A stretch of DNA of 64,000 nt from an uncultured Gammaproteobacteria bacterium (GTDB lineage: Bacteria; Pseudomonadota; Gammaproteobacteria; Enterobacterales; Psychrobiaceae), in assembly GCA_913060565.1 (NCBI GenBank), contig CAJXRU010000002.1:27740-91739 (forward strand). The letters run 5' to 3'. Under the pieces are notes generated by a model. It did not search any database and had not been told where the DNA came from. It saw only the letters and a program-made list of their open reading frames with translations. Made by a program: the position numbers and the translations under genes. How positions within the stretch are numbered: position 1 is the stretch's first letter; each line of letters begins with the position of its first letter. This document shows positions 56,472 through 63,775 of the stretch, piece by piece.

Positions 56472-59123
56472 TTATTGAACCGTCAATGTACGGCCAGCAC
56501 GCGTGCCATCAAAGGTACGCGTTCTAACCGATATCGGTTTTTGTACATTCACAGGCGCACTATAAGGCAACCATTTTCCACCGGCCTGACGATATTCAAT
56601 ATCAACACCATCTAAACTGGTATTTGCATGTAATTTGCCATCAATCACTTTAGCGCCAACCGTTGGCAGTCGATAGAACACGCCAGCGGCTTCTAGCTTT
56701 GGTAATTCCTTTTGGGCCAATGCTTGTGAGAAAATGTGCCACTGCGCATCACGTTTAGCACGTAACGCTGGAGTAAATGAAGCTGTTCGGTTGGAATAAA
56801 CGGCACCGTTTTCATTGTAAGGGACTTCCCAATCTGCTTGATGCCATGCCCGTTCAGCTAACGAAATAATGCGTGGATAAACCATATACTGTGCTTGCTC
56901 GACGCTGCGCACTGTCTCACTCCATAATTGTCCCTGAATACCAGCTGCTTTGTATCCTCTAGGCAAGGGTTGATGAAGCACTTTACCGAAAGAATCAACT
57001 TGCAAGGTATCATTACTTTCAAAAGGCTGACCTTTCGTTGTCACTCTAAACTCTGCATGAACTGGTAAATTATCAGGCATGAAGTTAAAGACTGTTTGGC
57101 TATTTACACGTCGAGACGCCCATTTATAGCCACGCTCTTTTGGGTCAAAGTCATAGGGGAAATCAAAATACGTCAGATCAGGAATCGACAAGACGATATT
57201 CCAGCCACGATGGGCCTGTTCACTCGCTTGTTTGTGCGCACCGCCAGGAAATGTTCCCCAAATATACGAATAGACATCTGAAGGCATGTTACCAGCATCA
57301 GTCTCTCCCATACCGTCATTCCAACCACCAACGCTGATACCTTTATTCGCAACCATGGTAGAAACACGTTCGATAAAATGAGCACTTAGATGTTTTGCAT
57401 CCGTAATTGCCACATCAGAACGATTCATCAATGTTTTACACGCTGGCGAATTAACCCATGCTCCGGCCGTCTCATCAGCGCCGATATGGTACATTGTTAG
57501 CGGATGCTCTGCGGCGTCATGCATTGCTTGTAGGTCGACTAGCACACGGTCAATGAAACGATATGTCGATTCCATACAGATATTCAATGTATTATCACTG
57601 TAATGCTGAATCGAACTGTATTTCGTTTTATCATCCAAATCAGTAAGTAAATACTTTTTGGCTTCAATAGGTTGTTCAAGCTTCATATAATGCTCATAGC
57701 GTGCTTCCATTGCTTTAACGGCTGCACGCGAATGTCCCGGCATATCAAGCGAAGGAATAACTTGAATATGATGTGCAGAGGCAACCCTCAAGATTTCTTG
57801 GTAATCCATTGTCGATAGGTAGCCGTCACGCATAGGCTCGCCAGCACTGCCTAATTGCGGCTGTAAACACTGTTTGTCCGACAAATCCATACAGCGCTTA
57901 CTACCTACTGACGTAAGCTCTGGCAATGATGGAATTTCTAAACGCCACCCTTCATCTTCTGCCAGGTGTAAATGAAGTTTATTAAGTTTATAAGCCGCCA
58001 TTTGTTTAATTAGCTGAATCAAAAAGTCCTTACCATGGAAGTTTCGCGCTACATCAACATGCTGCCCACGATATTGATAACGCGGGCTATCAGTCACGCT
58101 CATCAGCGGCACTTTAGGGTTATTTAAGCGTTTGAGCGACGCTAACGACTGTAATGCGTAATAAGCGCCAGTCTTATCACTGGCTTTAATGTCTATGCCC
58201 TTGTCATGGATAGCCATGGTATAACTACCTTCTACAGCCCCAGCTTTCGGCAGTACATCGATAATAACATCGACACCTTGCTTAGCTTCCTTTAATCCAA
58301 CAAGTGATAACCTATCTAACGCACTGACCAGAGAGTGACGTGATACACCGATTAACTTAATTTTTAATCCGCCCGATAAATCTAACTGACGGGCTAATTT
58401 ATCAATAACAGCAGATGACGGTGTAGGGATAATCAATGATGATAGCTTCTCTAGCGTGACAGGTGTTTTCTGGACACTTACTTGTTGAGTAAACAACCAG
58501 TCGGTTGTTGCATCAGGATTTATATCATCGATCGATTGGCGAGATTGTAGGGGTAAGTTATCAAATGGTTCCACGTAAAGCTGCTGTTCAAGCCCAGTGT
58601 CAGGATCAATTGTCGTTTTAGTGCTCGCAATAACGCGTGGTTTAGCCCCCGGTACGCTTAACCAATAGTTAGGCATCACTTCAGACTCAGTAATCAACGT
58701 ACTATCAACCCACAACAACACTTGCTTGGTTTCCCCAGCTTTAAAATCAGAAAAACCTTCTTTCGGCCTGATCTGATGAATGTCACCATTGATATGTTTT
58801 ATAGATAACTGCTCACTTAACCCTAAATAAGTTGGGTACACTTGAGAAAAGTGAATAGACCAATCTTGGATGTCTAGATTTGTCGGGTTTGTGAGATTGA
58901 CGTATGCGCTATAACATTTAGCCACCGCTTTACCATTTTTAGCTGGACATGGTTCTACATTACTTACGAAATCATATTTAACAACCAAACTATCTGCTAG
59001 CTGAGCAGCCATAGTTTCTATCGGTAACGCCTTACTAACTTTCTCTTTTGGACTTGATTTATCATTGCACCCCAACATCGCTAAGCTCATGCATAACAAC
59101 AAGACATTTTTATTTTTATTCAT
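56472..59123 (-). CDS. Beta-N-acetylhexosaminidase, GH20, lipoprotein
   Basis: An 883-residue enzyme that releases GlcNAc from chitooligosaccharides. Lipobox MLGC marks a lipoprotein at the outer membrane or in the periplasm. Order of domains: carbohydrate-binding CHB_HEX-like domain (about 45-190), GH20 N-terminal alpha/beta domain (about 225-350), the catalytic barrel (about 355-780), and a C-terminal CHB_HEX_C-like domain. The catalytic Asp-Glu pair is D550-E551 in YHIGADETAGAW. Substrate-pocket motifs RGQHVDVARNFHGKDFL and IPSLDMPGHSRAAVKAME are intact. It sits 18 bp after NagX and two bases before the SMP-30 gene. Confidence 0.95.
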   Translation of the reverse strand: MNKNKNVLLLCMSLAMLGCNDKSSPKEKVSKALPIETMAAQLADSLVVKYDFVSNVEPCPAKNGKAVAKCYSAYVNLTNPTNLDIQDWSIHFSQVYPTYLGLSEQLSIKHINGDIHQIRPKEGFSDFKAGETKQVLLWVDSTLITESEVMPNYWLSVPGAKPRVIASTKTTIDPDTGLEQQLYVEPFDNLPLQSRQSIDDINPDATTDWLFTQQVSVQKTPVTLEKLSSLIIPTPSSAVIDKLARQLDLSGGLKIKLIGVSRHSLVSALDRLSLVGLKEAKQGVDVIIDVLPKAGAVEGSYTMAIHDKGIDIKASDKTGAYYALQSLASLKRLNNPKVPLMSVTDSPRYQYRGQHVDVARNFHGKDFLIQLIKQMAAYKLNKLHLHLAEDEGWRLEIPSLPELTSVGSKRCMDLSDKQCLQPQLGSAGEPMRDGYLSTMDYQEILRVASAHHIQVIPSLDMPGHSRAAVKAMEARYEHYMKLEQPIEAKKYLLTDLDDKTKYSSIQHYSDNTLNICMESTYRFIDRVLVDLQAMHDAAEHPLTMYHIGADETAGAWVNSPACKTLMNRSDVAITDAKHLSAHFIERVSTMVANKGISVGGWNDGMGETDAGNMPSDVYSYIWGTFPGGAHKQASEQAHRGWNIVLSIPDLTYFDFPYDFDPKERGYKWASRRVNSQTVFNFMPDNLPVHAEFRVTTKGQPFESNDTLQVDSFGKVLHQPLPRGYKAAGIQGQLWSETVRSVEQAQYMVYPRIISLAERAWHQADWEVPYNENGAVYSNRTASFTPALRAKRDAQWHIFSQALAQKELPKLEAAGVFYRLPTVGAKVIDGKLHANTSLDGVDIEYRQAGGKWLPYSAPVNVQKPISVRTRTFDGTRAGRTLTVQ

Positions 59124-59141
59124 TTTTATACCCTTGAGACT

Positions 59142-60227
59142 CTAAACCTTGATGAAAATACTGCGGCGATACAATACATTCGAAATAAACCAAAAAATGG
59201 CAACGTGGATAAATGCAAAAGCAAAAGACGCAACTTTAGGCACTAAAAAAACTGCCAGTTGTTCGTATAAATATTGATAAAGCGTGATATTACCAATGGC
59301 GATAAATTGATATGTTGCAACCCACAACCATGACAAGACATAGATAAATAGCGGATTACTGCCATAAACCAGTAGAGGATCGACAAGCTTTAATTGGGCC
59401 TTAATATCCACTAACCAAATAAAAAATGCTAAAACAAAAAATGCGCAGCCAGTTGAAAACACAACATAGGAGCTTGTCCATAACGACTTATTAATCGGCA
59501 TGACTACATTCCATAATAAGCTGATAACAATTAACATTGCACCAAACAAACTTAATCTTTTGATACTGTCTATTTTACTTGGCGCATGCGCCAATAACAT
59601 TGTTGCTAAAAATCCTGTCAACACATTCACAATAGCAGGCAGCGTACTTAATAAACCTTCAGGGTCAAAAGCAATTCCTTTCCCTTGCCATAAATGATTT
59701 TCCCCCAACACCGCCAAATCAAACGAGCGCACCACATTATGCTCTAAGGAATAAGGGGCGCTACTTCCCATAGTCATTAGTAGCCAATAACTCATCAAAA
59801 TAGCGACACATGCGATAATTAATTGACGCCATGTCAATAACAAGACTAGAAGGGCACCTATCCCATACGCGATCCCTAAGCGTTGTAATACTCCCATCAC
59901 CCGTAAATTTTCCATATCCGCTGCTTGCGAGTAGACATTTAACCCTAAACCAATCAGAAAAATTATGGCACTTCGTTTGATAATCTTAGCGACAGCGAGG
60001 GGCGAAAATTCAAAATTACTTTTACTAAATGCAAAATATAATGCAGAGCCAATAATGAAAAGAAAGAAAGGAAAAATTAAATCGGTAGGTGTCACACCAT
60101 GCCAGTCGGCATGTAGAAGCGGTGAAAAGACATGGCTCCATGTGCCAGGAGTATTAACTAAAATCATTAACGCTATCGTGATTCCACGAAATGCGTCTAA
60201 TGCTAGATACCTATTATTATTGTTCAC
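59142..60227 (-). CDS. nagX: NagX, DUF5009/HGSNAT-like membrane protein
   Basis: A 361-residue inner-membrane protein with about 10 helices. The N-terminal motif RYLALDAFRGITIALMILVN, followed by TPTDLIFPFFLFIIGSAL, identifies the family that includes NagX of Shewanella and the human heparan-alpha-glucosaminide acetyltransferase. The exact function is unproven; a periplasmic GlcNAc-modifying or transport role has been proposed. The start is GTG 60227: GGGAG lies just before it, and the open frame upstream would translate the operator at 60291. First gene of the NagX-GH20-SMP30-halogenase-like run. Confidence 0.88.
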   Translation of the reverse strand: MNNNNRYLALDAFRGITIALMILVNTPGTWSHVFSPLLHADWHGVTPTDLIFPFFLFIIGSALYFAFSKSNFEFSPLAVAKIIKRSAIIFLIGLGLNVYSQAADMENLRVMGVLQRLGIAYGIGALLVLLLTWRQLIIACVAILMSYWLLMTMGSSAPYSLEHNVVRSFDLAVLGENHLWQGKGIAFDPEGLLSTLPAIVNVLTGFLATMLLAHAPSKIDSIKRLSLFGAMLIVISLLWNVVMPINKSLWTSSYVVFSTGCAFFVLAFFIWLVDIKAQLKLVDPLLVYGSNPLFIYVLSWLWVATYQFIAIGNITLYQYLYEQLAVFLVPKVASFAFAFIHVAIFWFISNVLYRRSIFIKV

Positions 60228-60290
60228 TAGCGTCTCCCAATTGCTATTTATATCAACTAATAATAGTTGACAAAAAACGTACAATAACAC

Positions 60291-60310
60291 AATTGACAAC
60301 GCTGTCAATT
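60291..60310. promoter_or_regulatory. NagR-like operator 4, between nagX and nagR
   Basis: AATTGACAACGCTGTCAATT, palindromic except for the two central bases. It lies 63 bp before nagX and 136 bp before nagR, and can serve both the degradation operon and autoregulation. Confidence 0.85.
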
Positions 60311-60446
60311 GTCCATATCTACCTAAACTATAAATTCAAGCCATCCCAAATACTTATTTAATAGCGTCAAAAAGAAAAAATGATTGCAGGACAACTAGAA
60401 AGCTCATAATCTTAGCGATAATTCTCATACAACAGTCGCTTAACAG

Positions 60447-61463
60447 ATGAAAAGTAATATCAATGATGTCGCCAAACATGCAGGCGTTTCAATAAAAACG
60501 GTCTCTCGGGTCATCAATAACGAGCCATCCGTACGACAAGCGACAAGAGAAAAGGTATTACAGTCCGCAAAAGAGCTCAATTATAAGCCTAATTCAGCTG
60601 CCAGAAACCTAGCTGCAACGAAGTCTTATACCATTGCTTATATTTATGATAATCCCAATGCTTATTACATCATAGACATGCAAAACGGCATTTTAGCAGA
60701 GTGTCGAAACCAAGGTTACGAATTACTAATTCACCCGTGTAATGCGAAGGACAGTGGTATTGTCGATGAATTAATAACCATGATAAAAGGGGCACAGTTA
60801 GCAGGTGTCGTTTTAACACCGCCGTTTTCCGAAATGCCAACATTAATTGATTCACTTGAAGAAAATGACATTAAATATGTGCGTATTCTGTCAGGAAGCA
60901 ATCTAACTGACGGAGACAGCTCAAGCGTTTTAGTCGATGATCACAAAGCATCATTAGAGTTAACTCAACACTTGATAGATCTTGGCCATAAAGATATCGC
61001 CTTCATCAGCGGTGAAAAAGAACACCAATCAACGTTAGAGCGTTTAGCTGGATTCAAACAAGCGTTAACTGACAATAAAATCCGAATTAATAGCAAATTT
61101 ATTATCGACGGCGAGTACTCATTTGAGTCTGGTGTAAACGCCGCTAAAAACTTACTTACTCTTGAGAAAAAACCTACTGCGATTTTTTCATGTAATGATG
61201 AAATTGCCGCTGGAGCACTATTCGCATCGCGACTAATGAATGTGGAAATACCCGAACAATTATCAATTGTAGGTTTTGAAAATAGTCCATTCTCGCGCCA
61301 AACATGGCCCAAGTTAACAACGGCTAATCAGCCGAATATCGACATTGCTCAAACCGCTACGAGGCTACTAATTTCTCAAACAAGAAATACAGCTCCAACT
61401 GTCGAGCAGCAAATATTTATTCCGGAATTTATTGGCAGAGATTCAAGTGGCCCCTGCAATTAG
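60447..61463 (+). CDS. nagR: LacI-family repressor NagR
   Basis: A 338-residue LacI-type regulator. The helix-turn-helix is INDVAKHAGVSIKTVSRVIN at residues 5-24, followed by the hinge helix NYKPNSAARNLA. The effector domain has VLVDDHKASLELTQHLIDLG, FISGEKEHQSTLERLAGF and the C-terminal IFSCNDEIAAGALFASRL. The gene is surrounded by nag genes, and the palindromes in front of these genes have the CG-centred shape of LacI-family operators. In Shewanella-type regulons NagR releases DNA when GlcNAc-6-phosphate or a related phosphate binds. That effector is assumed here. Confidence 0.9.
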   Translation: MKSNINDVAKHAGVSIKTVSRVINNEPSVRQATREKVLQSAKELNYKPNSAARNLAATKSYTIAYIYDNPNAYYIIDMQNGILAECRNQGYELLIHPCNAKDSGIVDELITMIKGAQLAGVVLTPPFSEMPTLIDSLEENDIKYVRILSGSNLTDGDSSSVLVDDHKASLELTQHLIDLGHKDIAFISGEKEHQSTLERLAGFKQALTDNKIRINSKFIIDGEYSFESGVNAAKNLLTLEKKPTAIFSCNDEIAAGALFASRLMNVEIPEQLSIVGFENSPFSRQTWPKLTTANQPNIDIAQTATRLLISQTRNTAPTVEQQIFIPEFIGRDSSGPCN

Positions 61464-61483
61464 AAGTGCTAAATGATAGAGAT

Positions 61484-61517
61484 AAAAAAAGGCCTTACAA
61501 TGTAAGGCCTTTTTTAT
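61484..61517. terminator. Bidirectional terminator between nagR and the SapC-like gene
   Basis: AAAAAAGGCCTTACA pairs with TGTAAGGCCTTTTTT, with A and T runs on both sides, between convergent genes. Confidence 0.93.
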
Positions 61518-61528
61518 ACAAATAAAAA

Positions 61529-62236
61529 TTAAGCGTCTGCGCGTAGTTTAGCTAACTTGTTTGCGTGATGTAATGAACCTAAATGTGCAAAAATAGGACC
61601 CAAATAACCGCGCTTTCTTAGATCTAAATGAGCTTCATCTGACATTTCATGTAATTTTTTCTCATCAACTAATAACAAACCATTCAATTGCACTTTTTCA
61701 CCATTAATTTCTACGGTCAAAGTTTGCTCGATTAGCAAGTCTTTCTCAACTAAGAAATCACAAAACTCACGTGTAACCTGCATGCTACCAAAATAATTCG
61801 ATAATGACTCAATGCGGTTTTTAAGATATTCAGTCTGCTCATCGCCTTCAAATAATGCGTCGCCTTCTTTTTCATTAATCAACGGACTGTTCTCATTGAC
61901 TAACATTTGCAAACGTTCGTGGTCATCAGCTGTTGGTACCATCGCAAATGGATGATGAGTTACAACAGCCGGTAAGTATTCACCTACCCATTTACCTTCT
62001 TTATAAAAGAGATTTTCTTCTGGTTTCAATCCTAATAAAGCGGCAGGTTGTACGATTTTGTTGTCATCTTCATTCGGACGAATAAAAATTACCGGCATCG
62101 CGGCACCGGCCTTTGCAAACTCATGAACTAATAAAGGTAAAACCTGCTGATTTTTAGTACCTTCTATATGTAATTCTGACTTAATTTTAATATTACCGTG
62201 CGCTTTCGCATTTAGTGCTTTCATTGGAGAAGTCAT
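61529..62236 (-). CDS. SapC-like family protein
   Basis: A 235-residue soluble protein of the SapC family (PF07277; named after a Campylobacter S-layer-linked gene, with no established biochemical function). Motifs: VLPLLVHEFAKAGAAMPVIF near residue 33 and the LPAVVTHHPFAMVPT region near 88. A C-terminal stretch GLLLVDEKKLHEMSDEAHLDLRK, of which only the order of residues matters here, carries the usual acidic-basic pattern. No signal peptide. SapC-like genes recur next to TIGR01782 receptors and halogenase-like genes in other proteobacteria (from memory). It lies at the edge of the nag island with its own promoter. Confidence 0.8.
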   Translation of the reverse strand: MTSPMKALNAKAHGNIKIKSELHIEGTKNQQVLPLLVHEFAKAGAAMPVIFIRPNEDDNKIVQPAALLGLKPEENLFYKEGKWVGEYLPAVVTHHPFAMVPTADDHERLQMLVNENSPLINEKEGDALFEGDEQTEYLKNRIESLSNYFGSMQVTREFCDFLVEKDLLIEQTLTVEINGEKVQLNGLLLVDEKKLHEMSDEAHLDLRKRGYLGPIFAHLGSLHHANKLAKLRADA

Positions 62237-62800
62237 TTATAAATTTCCTAAATCTTTTATTATTGTGTATCTAAAAATAGATATGGGGCACATATTAGAG
62301 AACACAAGTGTTCAATACAAATTGTTTAACAAAAAGATTACACAGCTTACCGCGTTAAATAGAACGATAAAAATAAACCCACATAATCAATTAGATAGCA
62401 AACAATTGCTTTAAACGTTTTCTGGAGTACTTTTTACAACCTATTAAATTATTTAACGATTAACTGAACAGTATGGTGGCTTAGTTTGGCAATGGTTTTC
62501 AAATCAGCAAACCAAGGTAAGAGGCAAGCTAATACCAATCTAGGTAAGTAGATGGTCTACTTTCTTACGAGAATAAATTGATTAGAACACATGTTTATTG
62601 TTCCAGACAAAACATAAGTACCTACATCGTGTAGGCAAGGCATTTATTGTCGTATGTAGTTATTCTACATAGAGAATAAATAGCCCAGTTGCCTACAGGA
62701 CGTAGGTAAGGAGCGCTAGCAGGACGCGGTAGCTTTATCATCTATTTAGGCCGTTAAAAATGATCAGATATTTTCCTAGGTTGGTTTCACTAAACGTCAG
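62237..62800. other. Non-coding region between the SapC-like gene and the rRNA operon end
   Basis: About 560 bp without a protein-coding frame of note. The first 260 bp are featureless and AT-rich. From 62540 onward there are several palindromes: GTAGA/TCTAC at 62548-62560, and the large composite at 62621-62706 listed separately. The segment GCAGGACGCGGTAGC at 62719-62733 resembles GCAGGACTGCGCGGTAGCGC inside the adjacent 5S-like unit. Confidence 0.5.
62621..62706. repeat. Composite palindromic element
   Basis: A 66-bp imperfect palindrome (62631-62696) has nested arms GTAGGC/GCCTAC, GGCATTTATT/AATAAATAGCC and ATGTAG/CTACAT around a TTATT loop. It is flanked by two small palindromes of the form CCTAC-5 bases-GTAGG (62621-62635 and 62692-62706). 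The layout is that of a REP/MITE-like repeat. Other genomic copies cannot be checked here. Confidence 0.6.
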
Positions 62801-62807
62801 AAAGCAA

Positions 62808-62840
62808 AAAAGCCGCTACAACATAAGTTGCAGCGGCTTT
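62808..62840 (-). terminator. Terminator-like hairpin after the third 5S-like unit
   Basis: Stem AAGCCGCTACAAC/GTTGCAGCGGCTT (one G-T pair), A-rich on the plus strand and hence a T run on the minus strand. Near-identical in its arm to the hairpin at 63477-63509. Confidence 0.75.
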
Positions 62841-62901
62841 CTCTAAAAAATTGTCTGGATGACCCGAAGGGGGTTATACAAGGATGTATAACATAAATAG
62901 A

Positions 62902-63126
62902 TGTCTAGCAATGTCCTACTCCCTTGATGTGAAGTCCGTCGAACAAGGTTCGACGCAACGAGCATCAAGGGCGATGTTTGTCTGTTGCACATAGTGCATC
63001 GCAACAAACATAAGCTGTGTTGGGGAAGCCACTAGCGAAGCTAGCGGATGAGCGTCGGAAGCAGGACTGCGCGGTAGCGCTTTAAGCGTGAGGCCCCATT
63101 CATGTGACGCTATCACAGTACTAGGT
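62902..63126 (-). pseudogene. 5S rRNA-like unit 3, rearranged with stem-loop insertions
   Basis: On the minus strand this unit starts with CCTAGTACTGTGATAGCG and ends with GGAGTAGGACATTGCTAGACA, which correspond to the two ends of 5S rRNA and can still pair as helix I. Between them the TGGGGAAGCC core (63021-63030) remains, but the loop C region (CCGAAC...GAAACG) is missing. A 49-base stem-loop (62922-62970) and a second stem-loop (62974-63011, arms ATGTTTGT/ACAAACAT) are inserted, along with CTAGC-GAA-GCTAG at 63033-63045. Length is about 225 nt against 117. It cannot be a normal 5S. Confidence 0.7.
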
Positions 63127-63149
63127 AAAATTAAAAGTCGTAAAATGCA

Positions 63150-63182
63150 AAAGGCCCCGTGTATTTCTACACGGCGCCTTTC
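63150..63182 (-). terminator. Terminator-like hairpin after the second 5S-like unit
   Basis: Stem built from AAAGGC and CCGTGTA pairing with TACACGG and GCCTTT, with a small internal mismatch and an A run on the plus-strand side. Confidence 0.75.
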
Positions 63183-63192
63183 ACTAAATAGG

Positions 63193-63467
63193 TGTCTAGC
63201 AATGTCCTACTCCTTTGATGTGAAGTCCGTCGAACAAGGTTAGACGCAACGAGCATCAACTAAGCTGGGGAAGCCCCACACTGCCGTTGTACCGACAATC
63301 TCCTCCTTGACCGTATTGCACTGACTTCGTCAGCGACAGGCACTATCTCGGCGCTAAGTCGTTTCAGGACTAAGTTCGGAATGGGCAGGAGGGGAAGGTC
63401 CGTTGCGCAGCAACGCAACTTTCCCCGGCGTTGATGGGGCCTATCATCATGCGTAATTAACCAAACG
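63193..63467 (-). pseudogene. 5S rRNA-like unit 2, enlarged by three stem-loop insertions
   Basis: On the minus strand this unit keeps long blocks of 5S sequence: CCCATTCCGAACTTAGTCCT, GAAACGACTTAGCGCCGA, GGCAGTGTGGGGCTTCCCC and GGAGTAGGACATTGCTAGACA. The ends GTTTGGT and GCTAGAC can pair through seven positions with wobbles. Three insertions break it: about 63395-63422 (hairpin GTTGC-GCA-GCAAC), 63286-63346 (hairpin CTGAC-TTC-GTCAG), and 63214-63259 (shared with unit 3). Length is about 275 nt. It is either an expanded 5S or a decaying copy. The exact 5' boundary is uncertain by several bases. Confidence 0.65.
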
Positions 63468-63476
63468 CCAGAAAGC

Positions 63477-63509
63477 AAAAAAGCCGCTACATTTCTGTAG
63501 CGGCTTTTT
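63477..63509 (-). terminator. Terminator-like hairpin after the intact 5S gene
   Basis: Stem AAAAGCCGCTACA/TGTAGCGGCTTTT, with a T run on the minus strand, 11 bp after the 5S 3' end. Despite it, two more 5S-like units follow. Confidence 0.85.
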
Positions 63510-63519
63510 CTAAATAGGT

Positions 63520-63636
63520 GTTTGGCAATGTCCTACTCTCACATGGGGAAGCCCCACACTACCATCGGCGCTAAATCGTTTCACTACTGAGTTCGGAATG
63601 GGATCAGGTGGGACCAATTTGCTATGGTTACCAAAC
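63520..63636 (-). rRNA. rrf: 5S ribosomal RNA
   Basis: About 117 nt on the minus strand. It carries the standard gammaproteobacterial 5S blocks: GTTTGGTAACCATAGC at the 5' end, GGTCCCACCTGATCCCATTC, CCGAACTCAGTAGTGAAACG, TTAGCGCCGATGGTAGTGTG, GGGCTTCCCCATGTGAGAGT and the 3' end AGGACATTGCCAAAC. The two ends pair as helix I. It lies about 140 bp downstream of the 23S 3' end in the normal 16S-23S-5S order. Confidence 0.96.
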
Positions 63637-63775
63637 TAATTGAGTGCTCTTAATGACATAGTCACCAAAAACGAATTTGGAAAGCTGTTCTCTTTTAAAA
63701 GAGTATTCAATATTCTTAACACAACAAGACATTCTTAGATATTCTTGAGGTTACTTAAAACACATTAGGTGTTGT

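Noticed and set aside
60228..60308. A longer N-terminus for NagX
   Set aside because: The extension would translate the NagR-like operator, while GTG 60227 has a strong GGGAG site.
60965..61312. 115-codon frame antisense to nagR
   Set aside because: It lies fully inside the NagR effector domain with no supporting features.
47827..61463. A halogenated natural-product gene cluster
   Set aside because: No NRPS, PKS, terpene or RiPP genes, no flavin reductase and no resistance gene accompany the halogenase-like proteins; the context is GlcNAc catabolism.
62916..63116. Short minus-strand open frame within 5S-like unit 3
   Set aside because: The sequence is explained by 5S-derived and stem-loop DNA. 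The same applies to the frame at 63260-63478 in unit 2.
62621..63520. Possible CRISPR array, because similar segments recur
   Set aside because: The repeats are unequal in length and spacing, are palindromic inserts in 5S units, and have no cas genes or unique spacers.
63637..63775. A tRNA gene in the 23S-5S spacer
   Set aside because: I looked for a T-arm (GGTTCRA) and acceptor pairing on both strands and saw none.
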